From Magnetococcus sp. PR-3 (GTDB lineage Bacteria > Pseudomonadota > Magnetococcia > Magnetococcales > Magnetococcaceae): a stretch of 64,000 nucleotides of DNA. The stretch's first letter is position 1. Each line of letters opens with the position of its first letter. The DNA is taken from assembly GCF_036689865.1 (NCBI RefSeq), contig NZ_JBAHUQ010000004.1, positions 135,865 to 199,864 of the forward strand. Reading direction: 5' to 3'. A program made the translations under genes and the position numbers. Of this stretch, positions 17,509-26,890 are shown piece after piece. The notes under the pieces are model-generated. The model was given only the letters and a program-made list of their open reading frames with translations. It searched no databases and had not been told where the DNA came from.

Positions 17509-18267
17509 ATGCGTAAAACCCAAGGCCGTTTGATCGGCGTTTCTTTAGGCCCTGGTGATCCCGATTGGATTACCCGTGGTGCTTGGGCTGCCCTGCAAAG
17601 TGGTGCCCACTGGACCTACCCCATTAAAAAAACTGGGGCGGAGAGTTATGCCCTGGATATTGTTGTTCGCAGTGGTTTGAGCATACCTGAGAATAAGACA
17701 GCCCTGGTCTTTCCCATGACCAAAGATCCAGAGATCCTGGCTAAAAGCTGGGCTGTGGCAGGTAAGCAGGTCTTGGAGCTGCTTAATGGGGGTGAGGATG
17801 TCATCTTTTTGGTGGAGGGGGATGCTTCCACCTACTCCACCTTTAACCATATACGCCGTGCTGTGCAGGGGTTGGATGAAGGGGTTCAGTCAGAGGTGAT
17901 ACCTGGGGTGACCTCCTACAACGCTGCGGCAGCCCGTTTACAGGATGTTATCTGTGATCAGGATGACACCGTGGCCATTGTACCCGCAGCTTATGGGGTG
18001 GCCGTGCTGGAGAAGCTTTTGGAGCAGTTTGATACCATTGCCCTACTTAAAGTGAACCCTGTCTTGGATCAGGTGTTGGCTATGCTTGAGCAGAAGGGCA
18101 TTATGGAGCATGCACGCTTTGTAGAAAAAGCAGGCAGCGAGCAAGAGTGGCTGGTTCATGATGTGAGCGAACTGAAAGACCGTAAGGTCTCTTACCTCTC
18201 TTTGATGCTTGTGCACAACCCGAACCGGGTCAAACCCACTCTTACACGGGGATGTCGAAAAAAATGA
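17509..18267 (+). CDS. cbiL: cobalt-precorrin-2 C20-methyltransferase
   Basis: CbiL adds a methyl group at C-20 right after cobalt insertion. The 252 residues carry GVSLGPGDPDWITRGAW at the N-terminus and EGDASTYSTFNHI in the middle, both class III methyltransferase loops. The ATG at 17509 lies two bases after the cbiET stop. The 3' end overlaps cbiG by 16 nt. Confidence 0.95.
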   Translation: MRKTQGRLIGVSLGPGDPDWITRGAWAALQSGAHWTYPIKKTGAESYALDIVVRSGLSIPENKTALVFPMTKDPEILAKSWAVAGKQVLELLNGGEDVIFLVEGDASTYSTFNHIRRAVQGLDEGVQSEVIPGVTSYNAAAARLQDVICDQDDTVAIVPAAYGVAVLEKLLEQFDTIALLKVNPVLDQVLAMLEQKGIMEHARFVEKAGSEQEWLVHDVSELKDRKVSYLSLMLVHNPNRVKPTLTRGCRKK

Positions 18268-19013
18268 TTGAAAATAATAGCGTCAAACCCAAGACCGCCC
18301 TTATTGCCATTACCAAACACAGTGTTGGTCATGCCATTAAACTGGCAGGTCTGATGGACAATACCACCTTGTTTGTTTCTGAAAAGTTTGAAGATCATGT
18401 GGCCGACTATTCTGGTGCCAAGGAGATTATCCGTGGTGCTGTTAAGCCCCAAATTGGTGGATTAATGGAGGCTTTTGAACAGCTGGTCTTCTTTGTCTCC
18501 ATTGGTGGTGTTGTGCGGCTGATCGCGCCACACTTAAAGAGTAAAGAGGAAGATCCCGGCGTGGTCTGTGTCGATGATGCCGCTCGGTTTGTTATCCCTA
18601 TTCTGGCTGGTCATGTGGGTGGGGCGAACGATCATGCCCGGTTGGTGGCGCAGTTGCTGGGGGCCGAGCCGGTTATTACCACCGCTTCAGATGTGCGTAA
18701 GACCATTCCTGTCGATATTCTTGGCCGTGAGATGGGTTGGAAGGTTGAAGCCCTTAAAGATAACCTCACCCGTGTCGCTGCCCATATGGTGAATGAAGAG
18801 GCCATTGCTTTTGTGCAGGAGGCCGGGAGTAAAAACTGGTGGCCAGAGGATAAACCGCTACCAAAAAATATTCAGCTCTTTGAACGTTTTGAAGAGGTTC
18901 CTGTGGAGGCCTTTGCAGGGATTTTGTGGGTGACCAATCGCCCCATTTCACAATCCTTCCTGGAGAGTCTGAAAGGCAAACTGATTGTCTATCGGGTCCC
19001 TGAGGATTCCTGA
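18252..19013 (+). CDS. cbiG: cobalt-precorrin-5A hydrolase, N-terminal and middle domains of CbiG
   Basis: CbiG opens the delta-lactone of cobalt-precorrin-5A and releases acetaldehyde. This 253-residue protein holds the N-terminal domain (VSIGGVVRLIAPHLKSKEEDPGVV and VIPILAGHVGGAN) and the middle domain only. The C-terminal domain is encoded by the next gene, with which it overlaps by one base (TGATG). A split CbiG is seen in some bacteria; here the exact junction suggests a functional two-subunit form rather than a frameshift, because the second part has its own ATG. Confidence 0.92.
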   Translation: MSKKMIENNSVKPKTALIAITKHSVGHAIKLAGLMDNTTLFVSEKFEDHVADYSGAKEIIRGAVKPQIGGLMEAFEQLVFFVSIGGVVRLIAPHLKSKEEDPGVVCVDDAARFVIPILAGHVGGANDHARLVAQLLGAEPVITTASDVRKTIPVDILGREMGWKVEALKDNLTRVAAHMVNEEAIAFVQEAGSKNWWPEDKPLPKNIQLFERFEEVPVEAFAGILWVTNRPISQSFLESLKGKLIVYRVPEDS

Positions 19014-19411
19014 TGAAGCTGGTGCTGGGCATGGGGTGTGATCGTAACACCCCGCTTGAGACGCTGGAAACAGCCGTGACGCTGGCGTTGCAAGAGGCTG
19101 GCTGTAACCGGAAAGATGTCCAGCGCCTTGCAACCATTGAGGCCAAAAAAGATGAAGTGGCGCTGCTGGCCCTGGCCGAGCAACAGGGGTGGCCTTTGGA
19201 TCTGCACGGTGCAGAGGCGTTAGCGGCGGTCTCTGTGCCGAACCCCTCTGATGTGGTGCTTAAATATATGGGTACACCCGCTGTTGCTGAAGCGGCTGCA
19301 CTACTTAGTGGAGGTAGCCCAGGCTGGGAAGCTCTGCTGGTGGAAAAACTAAAATATCGGGGAACCGATGGTAAGAATGCTACGGTTTCTGTGGTGAGGA
19401 TAATGTCATGA
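19013..19411 (+). CDS. CobE/CbiG C-terminal domain protein
   Basis: This 132-residue protein corresponds to the C-terminal domain of CbiG, known as CobE when separate. The start MKLVLGMGCDRNTPLETL matches the family signature (G-[IML]-G-C-x-R-x-T/P), followed by ATIEAKKDE and AALLSGG. It is coupled to cbiG by TGATG and overlaps cbiH by 4 nt (ATGA). It probably works with the CbiG part above. Confidence 0.92.
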   Translation: MKLVLGMGCDRNTPLETLETAVTLALQEAGCNRKDVQRLATIEAKKDEVALLALAEQQGWPLDLHGAEALAAVSVPNPSDVVLKYMGTPAVAEAAALLSGGSPGWEALLVEKLKYRGTDGKNATVSVVRIMS

Positions 19412-20679
19412 GTGTCGGTAAGATCTTTCTAGTAGGGCTTGGGCCTGGATCTGAAGCCCATATGACCACCCGTGCCCAAGAGGCTATTGCTGCCTCGGAT
19501 GTGGTGATTGGCTACTCCACCTATATCCGTCTAGTGGAGCCTTTATTGACCCACCAGGAGGTGGTGAAAAAAGGCATGGCAGAAGAGATTGATCGGTGCG
19601 AAGAGGCGATAGCTCATGCTGGAAAAGGTAAGGCCGTTGCCTTGATCTCCTCAGGGGATGTGGGGATCTACGGTATGGCTGGTCCCACCTATGAAGTTCT
19701 GTTAAAAACCGGTTGGACGCCAGATAGTGAAATTAAGGTGGAGGTGGTGCCGGGGTGTACAGCACTAAGTGCCTGTGCCTCTTTGGTAGGGGCGCCCTTG
19801 AGCCATGATTTTTGCAGCATTTCTCTTTCTGATCTCTTAACCCCATGGCCGGTTATTGCTAAGCGTTTGGATGCCGCAGGTTGCTCTGATTTTGTGGTGG
19901 CACTCTATAACCCTAAGAGTGGACGACGGACCGAGCAGATTGTAGCCGCGCAGGAGATCCTGCTACGTCACCGGAGCGGTAAAACCCCTGTCGCAATTGT
20001 GAAGTCAGCCTATCGTCCCCGCCAGAGTGTGGAGATGACGACCCTTAAAAAGATGGCTGAGGCTGACATTGGTATGCTCTCAACGGTGCTTATCGGCAAT
20101 AGCGATACCTTTGTAAAAGAGGGGCTAATGATCACCCCTCGGGGGTATGCCGGTAAATATGTGGACTTCACCAGAGAGGTTAAAAAAGGTGAAAAGGCGG
20201 GTCACTCCCTGAGCATGGGGTTAGATGGCTGGCATGAGATTATGCGGGATCATCTACGGAAAAATCCTGATCACTCCATGCAACAGGTCTCAGAGCTGTT
20301 TGATGTACCCATGGGGGAGGTTTTAAAAGCGCTATCGGATGCCGGTAACAACCCCATTGATGGGCGCTCTGTGGAAGTGATTAAACGCAAGGCTTTGCCT
20401 GCCTTGTTGATCACCATGAAGCAGGTGCGTATTCGTTGGGTGGCCGGCGATGCTGAGGGCACCATTACCTTGCAGGATGCCACCTGGGCGGTGTCCAAAA
20501 AAGAGGTCCAGCTGGTGGGGCCGGGTACCAGTGTTTGTTTGCCTATTAAATCGATCAAAGGCATTTGGTTAAGCCGTAGTGGATCGGGTAAAACCCTGTT
20601 TTTGACCGACCAGTATGGCGATATTCTGCTACGTGTTCAGGTTACAGCACAGCATGCCTTGCGGGTTACGGGTCCTTAA
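19408..20679 (+). CDS. cbiH: cobalt-precorrin-3B C17-methyltransferase with a C-terminal extension
   Basis: CbiH contracts the ring while methylating C-17. Residues 1-245 are the standard CbiH/CobJ domain ([37 protein letters not shown]). The protein continues to 423 residues. The extra 175 residues start with a helical part ([20 protein letters not shown]) and end in a beta-rich part ([16 protein letters not shown]). They look like the heme-carrier HutX/ChuX fold in order and length, but that is my reading, not a proven match. They lack the cysteines of the Fe-S extension of Bacillus CbiH60: I see only one Cys. The stop overlaps the convergent cobQ stop. Confidence 0.92.
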   Translation: MSVGKIFLVGLGPGSEAHMTTRAQEAIAASDVVIGYSTYIRLVEPLLTHQEVVKKGMAEEIDRCEEAIAHAGKGKAVALISSGDVGIYGMAGPTYEVLLKTGWTPDSEIKVEVVPGCTALSACASLVGAPLSHDFCSISLSDLLTPWPVIAKRLDAAGCSDFVVALYNPKSGRRTEQIVAAQEILLRHRSGKTPVAIVKSAYRPRQSVEMTTLKKMAEADIGMLSTVLIGNSDTFVKEGLMITPRGYAGKYVDFTREVKKGEKAGHSLSMGLDGWHEIMRDHLRKNPDHSMQQVSELFDVPMGEVLKALSDAGNNPIDGRSVEVIKRKALPALLITMKQVRIRWVAGDAEGTITLQDATWAVSKKEVQLVGPGTSVCLPIKSIKGIWLSRSGSGKTLFLTDQYGDILLRVQVTAQHALRVTGP

Positions 20680-22133
20680 AAAGCGGGTAGCAAAGGTTTT
20701 AGGGTATCCATCTGCACATGGCTTTCAAAGGCATCAGCCAGACGGTTAATGCTCTCTTCTCGGTGTTGACGAATATCCTGGTGCTGCAGTGTATGTTGGG
20801 GCGCCGCCCATTTTAAAAGGGCGGCTAACGCTTGGGGGTGGTCCAGCAAACCGTGTAGGTAGCTGCCCATCACTTGGCCATCTTCCGAACAGGCTCCGTC
20901 GGGGCACCCGGTTTCTAACGTTAGGGCAGGGCGTGCCAACGCAGGGCCTAGACTCTGGCCCATATGGATCTGGTACCCCTCCACACATCCACCCATCATG
21001 AGCTGGCCTGTATGGCGAGAAAGCTGTTTGTTGGCGGTGATGGTGGTTTCCATGGAGAGTAGCCCCAGCCCCTGCATCGAGTTGGGGCTACCTTCAATGC
21101 CCTCTGGATCGTGGATTTGCTCTCCCAACATTTGAAAACCACCACAAATCCCCAAAACACGGCCGCCATAGCGTAGATGGCGGGTGATGCATGCAACCCA
21201 ACCATGGTTTTGCATCCAGGTTAAGTCTGCCCGCACACTTTTACTGCCTGGCAATAGAATAAGATCGCAGGGGGGGATGGGTTGGTTGGCTTCAATCAGA
21301 TGCAGTGCGACATCCGGGTGGCTGAGTAGAGGGTCCAAGTCTGTATGGTTGCTGATGCGTGGAAGACGCGGGACAACCACCGAGAGCTTGGCCTGTTGGT
21401 TGATCTGGGGCACCGCAAAAAAGGAGTCCTCAGCCTCAAGATGTAGCCCTTGAACGTAGGGTATGACACCCAGGGTGGGCTTGCCGGTTATCTCCAGTAA
21501 CTGATCCAACCCTGGGGTTAGTAGTGCAGGGTCTCCACGGAATTTATTGATGAGGAAACCTTGAATACGCTGCTGTTCGCTTTTGGAAAGCAGATTCATG
21601 GTGCCAACCAGTTGCGCAAAGACACCACCTCGGTCAATATCCCCCACCAATAGGACTGGGCAGTCCACGGCTTCAGCAAAGCCCATGTTGGTGATGTCGT
21701 TGGATCGTAGGTTTATCTCTGCTGGCGATCCTGCCCCTTCAACGATGATGACATCATAGTTTTGGCTGAGTCGTTGATGGGCCTGGAGCACATACTGCAT
21801 GGCTTGGGGTTTGAAACGGTGGTACTCCACGGCCTTCATATTACCCACAGCCCGACCTTGAATAATGACCTGAGAACCAACATCGGAGTTGGGTTTCAGT
21901 AAAATCGGATTAAAATCGGTATGGGGTTCCAGACCGCAGGCTCTGGCTTGTAATGCTTGAGCTCGACCAATCTCACCACCATCAATGGTGACCGCACTGT
22001 TCAAAGCCATATTTTGTGGCTTAAACGGGGCCACAGATAACCCTTGGCGAGAGAGCAAACGGCACAGTGCGGTGACCATTAAGCTTTTACCGGCATCCGA
22101 TGTGGTGCCTTGGATCATAAGGGTGTGGGCCAT
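20676..22133 (-). CDS. cobQ: cobyric acid synthase
   Basis: CobQ (CbiP) amidates side chains b, d, e and g of adenosyl-cobyrinate a,c-diamide. The 485 residues have the N-terminal P-loop [15 protein letters not shown] and a C-terminal glutamine amidotransferase with the nucleophile in [12 protein letters not shown] (near residue 330). I prefer the ATG at 22133, where the family usually begins; upstream starts to 22211 would overlap the divergent gene. It is inverted relative to the rest of the cluster: convergent with cbiH (stops overlap) and divergent from cobD/cobC, with 76 nt between starts. It therefore escapes the upstream riboswitch unless another signal controls it. Confidence 0.95.
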   Translation of the reverse strand: MAHTLMIQGTTSDAGKSLMVTALCRLLSRQGLSVAPFKPQNMALNSAVTIDGGEIGRAQALQARACGLEPHTDFNPILLKPNSDVGSQVIIQGRAVGNMKAVEYHRFKPQAMQYVLQAHQRLSQNYDVIIVEGAGSPAEINLRSNDITNMGFAEAVDCPVLLVGDIDRGGVFAQLVGTMNLLSKSEQQRIQGFLINKFRGDPALLTPGLDQLLEITGKPTLGVIPYVQGLHLEAEDSFFAVPQINQQAKLSVVVPRLPRISNHTDLDPLLSHPDVALHLIEANQPIPPCDLILLPGSKSVRADLTWMQNHGWVACITRHLRYGGRVLGICGGFQMLGEQIHDPEGIEGSPNSMQGLGLLSMETTITANKQLSRHTGQLMMGGCVEGYQIHMGQSLGPALARPALTLETGCPDGACSEDGQVMGSYLHGLLDHPQALAALLKWAAPQHTLQHQDIRQHREESINRLADAFESHVQMDTLKPLLPAF

Positions 22134-22209
22134 GAGTTGTGATCTTTCCCAAGGTGAACAAAGCGCCATGATGAAACAGCTTTCTGTCATGAGCAAGGCA
22201 CGGTAACAC

Positions 22210-23214
22210 ATGAATGCACTGCACCATGGTGGCCGTCTCTATCAAGCTGCCGCTGAATTTGATATTCCACTGACGCAGTGGTTGGACCTCTCCACGGGCA
22301 TTCATCCCCAGGGTTGGCGCCCGGCCCGGTCTATGCCGGACAGCTGCTGGAACCGCCTGCCGGAAGAAGAAGATGGCCTGCTATCGGCGGCCCAGCACTA
22401 CTACGGTACTGCGCATATCCTACCTATTGCGGGTTCCCAGGCGGCGATCCAAACAGTGCCACGCCTGTGTGGTGTGGGTAAGGTTGGTATCCTTACCCCT
22501 ACCTATGCTGAGCATGCCCATGCGTGGCGTCAAGCGGGTCATCAGGTTGTAGAGGTGAAAGGGGATCAGGTATCTGCTCTGCTGCCAGAGCTTAATGTGC
22601 TGGTGGTGGTCAATCCCAATAATCCCACGGGAACATACTACTCAAAACAGCAGTTAATGGCTTGGCTTCAACAGCTGTCCTCCCATGACGGACTTTTGGT
22701 GGTGGATGAGGCTTTTATGGATGCGACCCCTGAAGCTTCCCTGTTGGATCAGGTGGGTGTGCCTGGCTTGGTTGTGTTGCGCTCTTTAGGCAAATTTTTT
22801 GGTTTGGCTGGGGCGCGTGTGGGCTTTTGTATGGGACCTGCCCCATGGCTATCCCGCATGGCAGAGTGGTTAGGACCCTGGACACTCTCTCACCCTGCCC
22901 GCTGGGTTGCGACCGGTGCCTTAAAGGATGAAAACTGGCAGCAGAGGACCCGCCAGGAGCTGCCTAAATTAAGCCACCGATTGATGACAGGCTTGACAGA
23001 TGCTGGTCTGACACCCACCGGTGGAACCGGGCTGTTCCAGTATGTTCGTCACTTTCAAGCGAAGCAGATCGGGTATCGCTTGGCACAGAAGGGGATTCTT
23101 GTACGCGGCTTTGAGTCCCCTTCAGCTCTTCGCTTTGGTCTGCCTGGTGAAGAGGCGCAATGGCAACGATTTCAACAGGCTTTATCCGCTGTTATGCAGG
23201 ATTTGCAGAGGTAA
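22210..23214 (+). CDS. L-threonine-O-3-phosphate decarboxylase-like aminotransferase (CobD/CobC)
   Basis: This is a PLP-dependent class I/II aminotransferase-fold enzyme of 334 residues, which in cobalamin synthesis makes (R)-1-amino-2-propanol phosphate for the nucleotide loop. Visible: the start [14 protein letters not shown] and [10 protein letters not shown], the PLP contacts [12 protein letters not shown] and VVDEAFMD, the Schiff-base Lys in [15 protein letters not shown], and a C-terminal substrate Arg in SALRFGLPG. Salmonella naming is CobD, Pseudomonas naming CobC. It is divergent from cobQ; its partner CbiB is not in this window. Confidence 0.92.
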   Translation: MNALHHGGRLYQAAAEFDIPLTQWLDLSTGIHPQGWRPARSMPDSCWNRLPEEEDGLLSAAQHYYGTAHILPIAGSQAAIQTVPRLCGVGKVGILTPTYAEHAHAWRQAGHQVVEVKGDQVSALLPELNVLVVVNPNNPTGTYYSKQQLMAWLQQLSSHDGLLVVDEAFMDATPEASLLDQVGVPGLVVLRSLGKFFGLAGARVGFCMGPAPWLSRMAEWLGPWTLSHPARWVATGALKDENWQQRTRQELPKLSHRLMTGLTDAGLTPTGGTGLFQYVRHFQAKQIGYRLAQKGILVRGFESPSALRFGLPGEEAQWQRFQQALSAVMQDLQR

Positions 23215-23284
23215 TAAGGGCGTCGTTTGGGGCGGAATATCCCTGGCACTTTTGTAACGATTTACAATGTGGCCCAAGAAATGC

Positions 23285-23312
23285 TTGATTTTTTGAGAGA
23301 AATTTTCATACT
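23285..23312 (+). promoter_or_regulatory. candidate promoter of the large lipoprotein gene
   Basis: TTGATT, 16 nt, CATACT lie about 55 nt before the lipoprotein start. Both boxes are imperfect. The 150-nt gap contains no other feature that I recognise. Confidence 0.35.
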
Positions 23313-23364
23313 GTTAGGGTTGGGCTAAGAACCCACTGTCGAACGGTAAGTTATTGGAGACACA

Positions 23365-25611
23365 ATGAAATTCCCCCGTCTATCGGCGTCGCTCCGACTT
23401 GTTCCCCTGCTTGTTACAGGGTTGATGCTGCCTGCCTGTGCCTCCTTGGATGCCTTTCAGGATGTCAGCAGCAGTCGTCCTGACGTTCAACGTCAAGGTG
23501 AGCACGGCGCAGATGTGACTGAATATGGTGGTCTGCCCCAAACCCGTGGTGTCACCATTGGTGAGGCGCAGGAGTTTGCCCGGTTACTGCAGCTCCGTTA
23601 TGACACCGCTATCCGAGGTCAAGCTAAGGATCAGGAAGAGGTGCGTCTGGCCTTAACCGGACTGGCGGCTGGTGCCGTTGGTGCCGTGCTGTTTGATAGT
23701 GATGATGATGTGCTAAAGGGCTTAGGTCTGGCCGGTGGTACACTCTATACCATCAATCAGGCGGTAGTGGATAACCAGCGTCGGGGTATCTATACCCGTG
23801 GTGTGGAGGCGTTGGGGTGTTTGGTTGAGGCTGTGGATAAATCCGGTCTCTCCACCAGCCGGGTGCAAAACGCCATGTCGGCTGTGCGTGATGCCCGTGA
23901 GGCTCGCCAATCTTTCCGGCGTGCTCTGTGGGAGTTGCGGGATATTAATGCCGCACAATCCAGTGACATGGCCCGTATGATCAGCCAACTCCAGAGCGGG
24001 GTTCCCGTCCCTGAGAACCAGAAAAATGCGCACTTCTGGCAGGATGAAGTCCGTCAGTTGGCAGGGGTGCAAAGCTCAGTTCAAGGGCTTATTCAGGCGA
24101 TTAAATCCAGTGGTAACCTCTGGATATCCGATCAGCAGGAACGTAACCGGGATCTGGAAGCCACTGTTGATGGTATTGAATCCTACGCAAAAATCTTGGT
24201 CACAAAGACCTTTCATGTGCAGATGGCCATCAACCAGGAGTTGAGCCGTCTGGAGCCCGACCAAACCCGCTATTTAAATGAGCTGCGCGGGCATTTGCAG
24301 GGTGGTTTTGTAACCACCAATGGGCGGGATGCCATGAGTGGCCTGCGCAATCCCTTTGGCAACGTTTGGAAAGCCGATGGTACGGTGCTGAGCTTAATGG
24401 AGACCCGTAATGCCATGGCCAAAACGCTGTTGGCTTTAGGTGAGTTACGGGCACGAGGGTTAAAAACTCCGGAAGTGCGCGGCGATATGGCGGCATTGGA
24501 GCGGGTGAACCAGGCGGTTGTTCAGGTCGATGGTGCTTTTGATCGTATGATTGCAGCCCAGCAGGAGCTGCAGTTTGGAACCATTAGCTTTGATACCTCT
24601 TCAGCCCTGTTTGCCGACTGTTCCTTGGATATTGAAAATGGTCATGTGCTGCGTTTAATGCCCCCCCAGGTGGTGTTGGAGCTAGAGCCTAATGCGCTGG
24701 AGTTGGTCTCTAAAAAAGTATTGATCAGTGGTGGGCGCGCGCCCTACTTGGCGGTTTCTGACAACGATGGTTTGGTTGTGGTTGAACGCATGGACCCCTT
24801 AGCTGAAAATAAGGGGTGGATGATGTTGAGAATCGCCGTGGATCGCCCCCATACCACCAACGTCACCGTTGTGGATAACAAGGGTACCCCCCAAATTTTG
24901 AAGATTATCATTCCCCGTGCGGAGGTTCAGCATCTTCGCACAGGTCGTACACCTGTGGTGGCCAAAGCTACGCGCCAGACCACTCCGAGTGTGAGGGATG
25001 ATCTTGATTCATGCCTAACCCGTAATAAGGGTAACTATCTGCGCCGTTCAGGTGGATATTACACCAAAGGCTGGTTGGTGCAGGATATTCGTCGCTTGCA
25101 GCGTATTGCGGATAAAGCACCAGGGCTGGGGCAGGATGTTCGGATTGATGGCTTAATGGGATCTAAAAGTTGGAACGCCATTTGTCAGTTGCAAGATCTG
25201 TATGGCGAACGGGTAACAGGCAAGCTGGGGCGTTCAGAGCTGGGCCGGTATGAGCAGCGTCTGGAGATTACAGAGCCGATAGTACCCGGCGCGTTGTCCC
25301 CTTTTGAGTTTAGTCCACGCTTTGATGGGGTGTTGCTTAAGCAGTTTCAGAGTAATCTAAAAGAGCAGCTGGGTACGGCGGGTTCGAACATAGAACCGAC
25401 TGGGGTTCTGGATGAAGCGACCCGTCAGGGGATCGAACAGTACCGTAAGCAGTTTATCGAAGGCAGTGTGGATGAGGCTGAGGATATTGCCCAGCGCAAT
25501 CAGGAGGTGTATGAGGACCGACACCCCAATGCCAATTTTGTGATTAATAAACAGCGCTTAACCAATCTGCTCTTTCATAAGGTGATTCAAACTGAAAAAA
25601 TGACCCACTAA
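23365..25611 (+). CDS. large predicted lipoprotein with C-terminal peptidoglycan-binding-like repeats
   Basis: I do not recognise the family. The 748 residues begin with a lipoprotein signal peptide whose lipobox LPAC puts the lipidated Cys at residue 25, with Ala-Ser following, which favours outer-membrane sorting. Residues 95-135 are a Gly/Ala-rich hydrophobic patch (GLAAGAVGAVLF, GLGLAGG). Residues 140-400 are mainly helical and rich in Gln/Arg, perhaps coiled coil. Residues 420-530 are beta-rich. Residues 555-640 and 650-700 each look like a PG-binding-1 type fold (DVRIDGLMGSKSWNAICQLQ). It is transcribed alone, with a candidate promoter upstream and a strong terminator downstream. A role in the cell envelope is the safest inference. 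Confidence 0.75.
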   Translation: MKFPRLSASLRLVPLLVTGLMLPACASLDAFQDVSSSRPDVQRQGEHGADVTEYGGLPQTRGVTIGEAQEFARLLQLRYDTAIRGQAKDQEEVRLALTGLAAGAVGAVLFDSDDDVLKGLGLAGGTLYTINQAVVDNQRRGIYTRGVEALGCLVEAVDKSGLSTSRVQNAMSAVRDAREARQSFRRALWELRDINAAQSSDMARMISQLQSGVPVPENQKNAHFWQDEVRQLAGVQSSVQGLIQAIKSSGNLWISDQQERNRDLEATVDGIESYAKILVTKTFHVQMAINQELSRLEPDQTRYLNELRGHLQGGFVTTNGRDAMSGLRNPFGNVWKADGTVLSLMETRNAMAKTLLALGELRARGLKTPEVRGDMAALERVNQAVVQVDGAFDRMIAAQQELQFGTISFDTSSALFADCSLDIENGHVLRLMPPQVVLELEPNALELVSKKVLISGGRAPYLAVSDNDGLVVVERMDPLAENKGWMMLRIAVDRPHTTNVTVVDNKGTPQILKIIIPRAEVQHLRTGRTPVVAKATRQTTPSVRDDLDSCLTRNKGNYLRRSGGYYTKGWLVQDIRRLQRIADKAPGLGQDVRIDGLMGSKSWNAICQLQDLYGERVTGKLGRSELGRYEQRLEITEPIVPGALSPFEFSPRFDGVLLKQFQSNLKEQLGTAGSNIEPTGVLDEATRQGIEQYRKQFIEGSVDEAEDIAQRNQEVYEDRHPNANFVINKQRLTNLLFHKVIQTEKMTH

Positions 25612-25637
25612 ATAGTGGTGAACATTGAAGTTAGCAA

Positions 25638-25668
25638 GCCGTTCCGGCAAAACCGGAGCGGCTTTTTT
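25638..25668 (+). terminator. intrinsic terminator after the lipoprotein gene
   Basis: Stem GCCGTTCCGG/CCGGAGCGGC (10 bp with one G-T) and a 5-nt loop are followed by TTTTTT. It ends the single-gene lipoprotein transcript. Confidence 0.93.
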
Positions 25669-25799
25669 GTGTATGGGGCATCTTTTGAGTGTGTAAAAAA
25701 AGGGTGGATTTTCATGGGGTTTGTCCCTTATCTTTGACACACTGTATTACATAAGAGCAGGCTCCTGCCCATGGAGCTCTGTAGAGGGGTTCCAGTTTC

Positions 25800-26864
25800 A
25801 TGTCTCAGTACCAGATGGATAAAGATGCCGAAATGGCTTTCCTTGCCTCCCAGCTTGATGCGTTGGGTGAGGGGGATGGTTCGGTTGATCCCAGAGAGAT
25901 GCAAGAGCAGCAGTGGGTCGATGAGACAGCCCAGGCACTGGAATTGATGTCCGCGACTGAGCACGAAATTGCTCAGCAGTTTCAGAGGGCCAGTGATGGC
26001 GAGCCTTTGGAGGTTGAGCAACTTGACCTCGCTGTAACCCGCATGAGTGGTTCCTTGGCAGAAGACCCCGATGCTTTAATTGGTCTCTCTCTGTTACGTC
26101 AGCACGATCATGAAGGCTTTGATCATTCGGTTAATGTCTCGATCTACCTTATGGCCATGGCACGTGGCATGGGGGTGGATGAGGAGAGCGTCAATGCGAT
26201 TGGTCTGGGGGGGCTGCTGCATGATCTGGGTAAATCCCAAATTTCTCCCGCGGTCATGAATAAAAAAGAGAAGCTCTCAGAGTCTGATTGTAAGGTCATT
26301 CGTAACCATGTGGATGCGACGTTAGAGATGATGGAGGTGATGGAGGTCTCGGATCTAAGCCGCAAGTTGGCCGCTGAACACCATGAACGGCTGGATGGCT
26401 CAGGCTACCCCAAAAAACTCAAAGGGGATGAGATCTCACAAGTAGGGCGCATGGGAGCGATCTGCGACATGTTTGATGCCATGACCTCTAACCGAATATA
26501 CCGCAAAGCCCGTGAAGGTAAGGAGGTGCTGCGGCATCTCTTGAAAGAGGGAAAAGAGAGCAAGCGGTTAGACAGTAAAATGGTGGAAATCTTTATCCGC
26601 TCGGTAGGGATCTACCCCATTGGCTCTATTGTTCGTATGGCCGATACCCGGATGGGTGTCGTGATCCGTAATAGCCGTGCTGACTTATTGCGCCCGGTGG
26701 TTCGGGTTGTGGCCAAAGGGGATGAGCAGTTGAACCCCTACACGCTGGATCTCTCTAAAAACCCAGAATCTGCAGCACAACGCATTGTGGGTACAGAGAC
26801 CCCTTCTGTTGTTCGCATCAATCCTACACTGTTTATGCCCGCTGCAGAGCTCTACCACGTCTAA
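25800..26864 (+). CDS. HD-GYP domain protein, probable cyclic-di-GMP phosphodiesterase
   Basis: This 354-residue soluble protein would hydrolyse cyclic di-GMP. Residues 100-290 are the HD-GYP domain: first His in HEGFDHSVNVS, the HD pair in GGLLHDLGKSQIS, the later HH in AAEHHERLDGSGYP (the GYP motif intact), then GAICDMFDAMTSNR. The N-terminal 95 residues (helical, acidic) have no recognisable receiver or sensor domain. The C-terminus (YPIGSIVRMADTRMGVVI) is the usual tail of this group. The start ATG at 25800 follows AGAGGGG. It is convergent with the HlyD-like gene, the two stops being only 26 nt apart. Confidence 0.93.
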   Translation: MSQYQMDKDAEMAFLASQLDALGEGDGSVDPREMQEQQWVDETAQALELMSATEHEIAQQFQRASDGEPLEVEQLDLAVTRMSGSLAEDPDALIGLSLLRQHDHEGFDHSVNVSIYLMAMARGMGVDEESVNAIGLGGLLHDLGKSQISPAVMNKKEKLSESDCKVIRNHVDATLEMMEVMEVSDLSRKLAAEHHERLDGSGYPKKLKGDEISQVGRMGAICDMFDAMTSNRIYRKAREGKEVLRHLLKEGKESKRLDSKMVEIFIRSVGIYPIGSIVRMADTRMGVVIRNSRADLLRPVVRVVAKGDEQLNPYTLDLSKNPESAAQRIVGTETPSVVRINPTLFMPAAELYHV

Positions 26865-26890
26865 TCGACCCCTTAAAATGTGGCAGCCTT

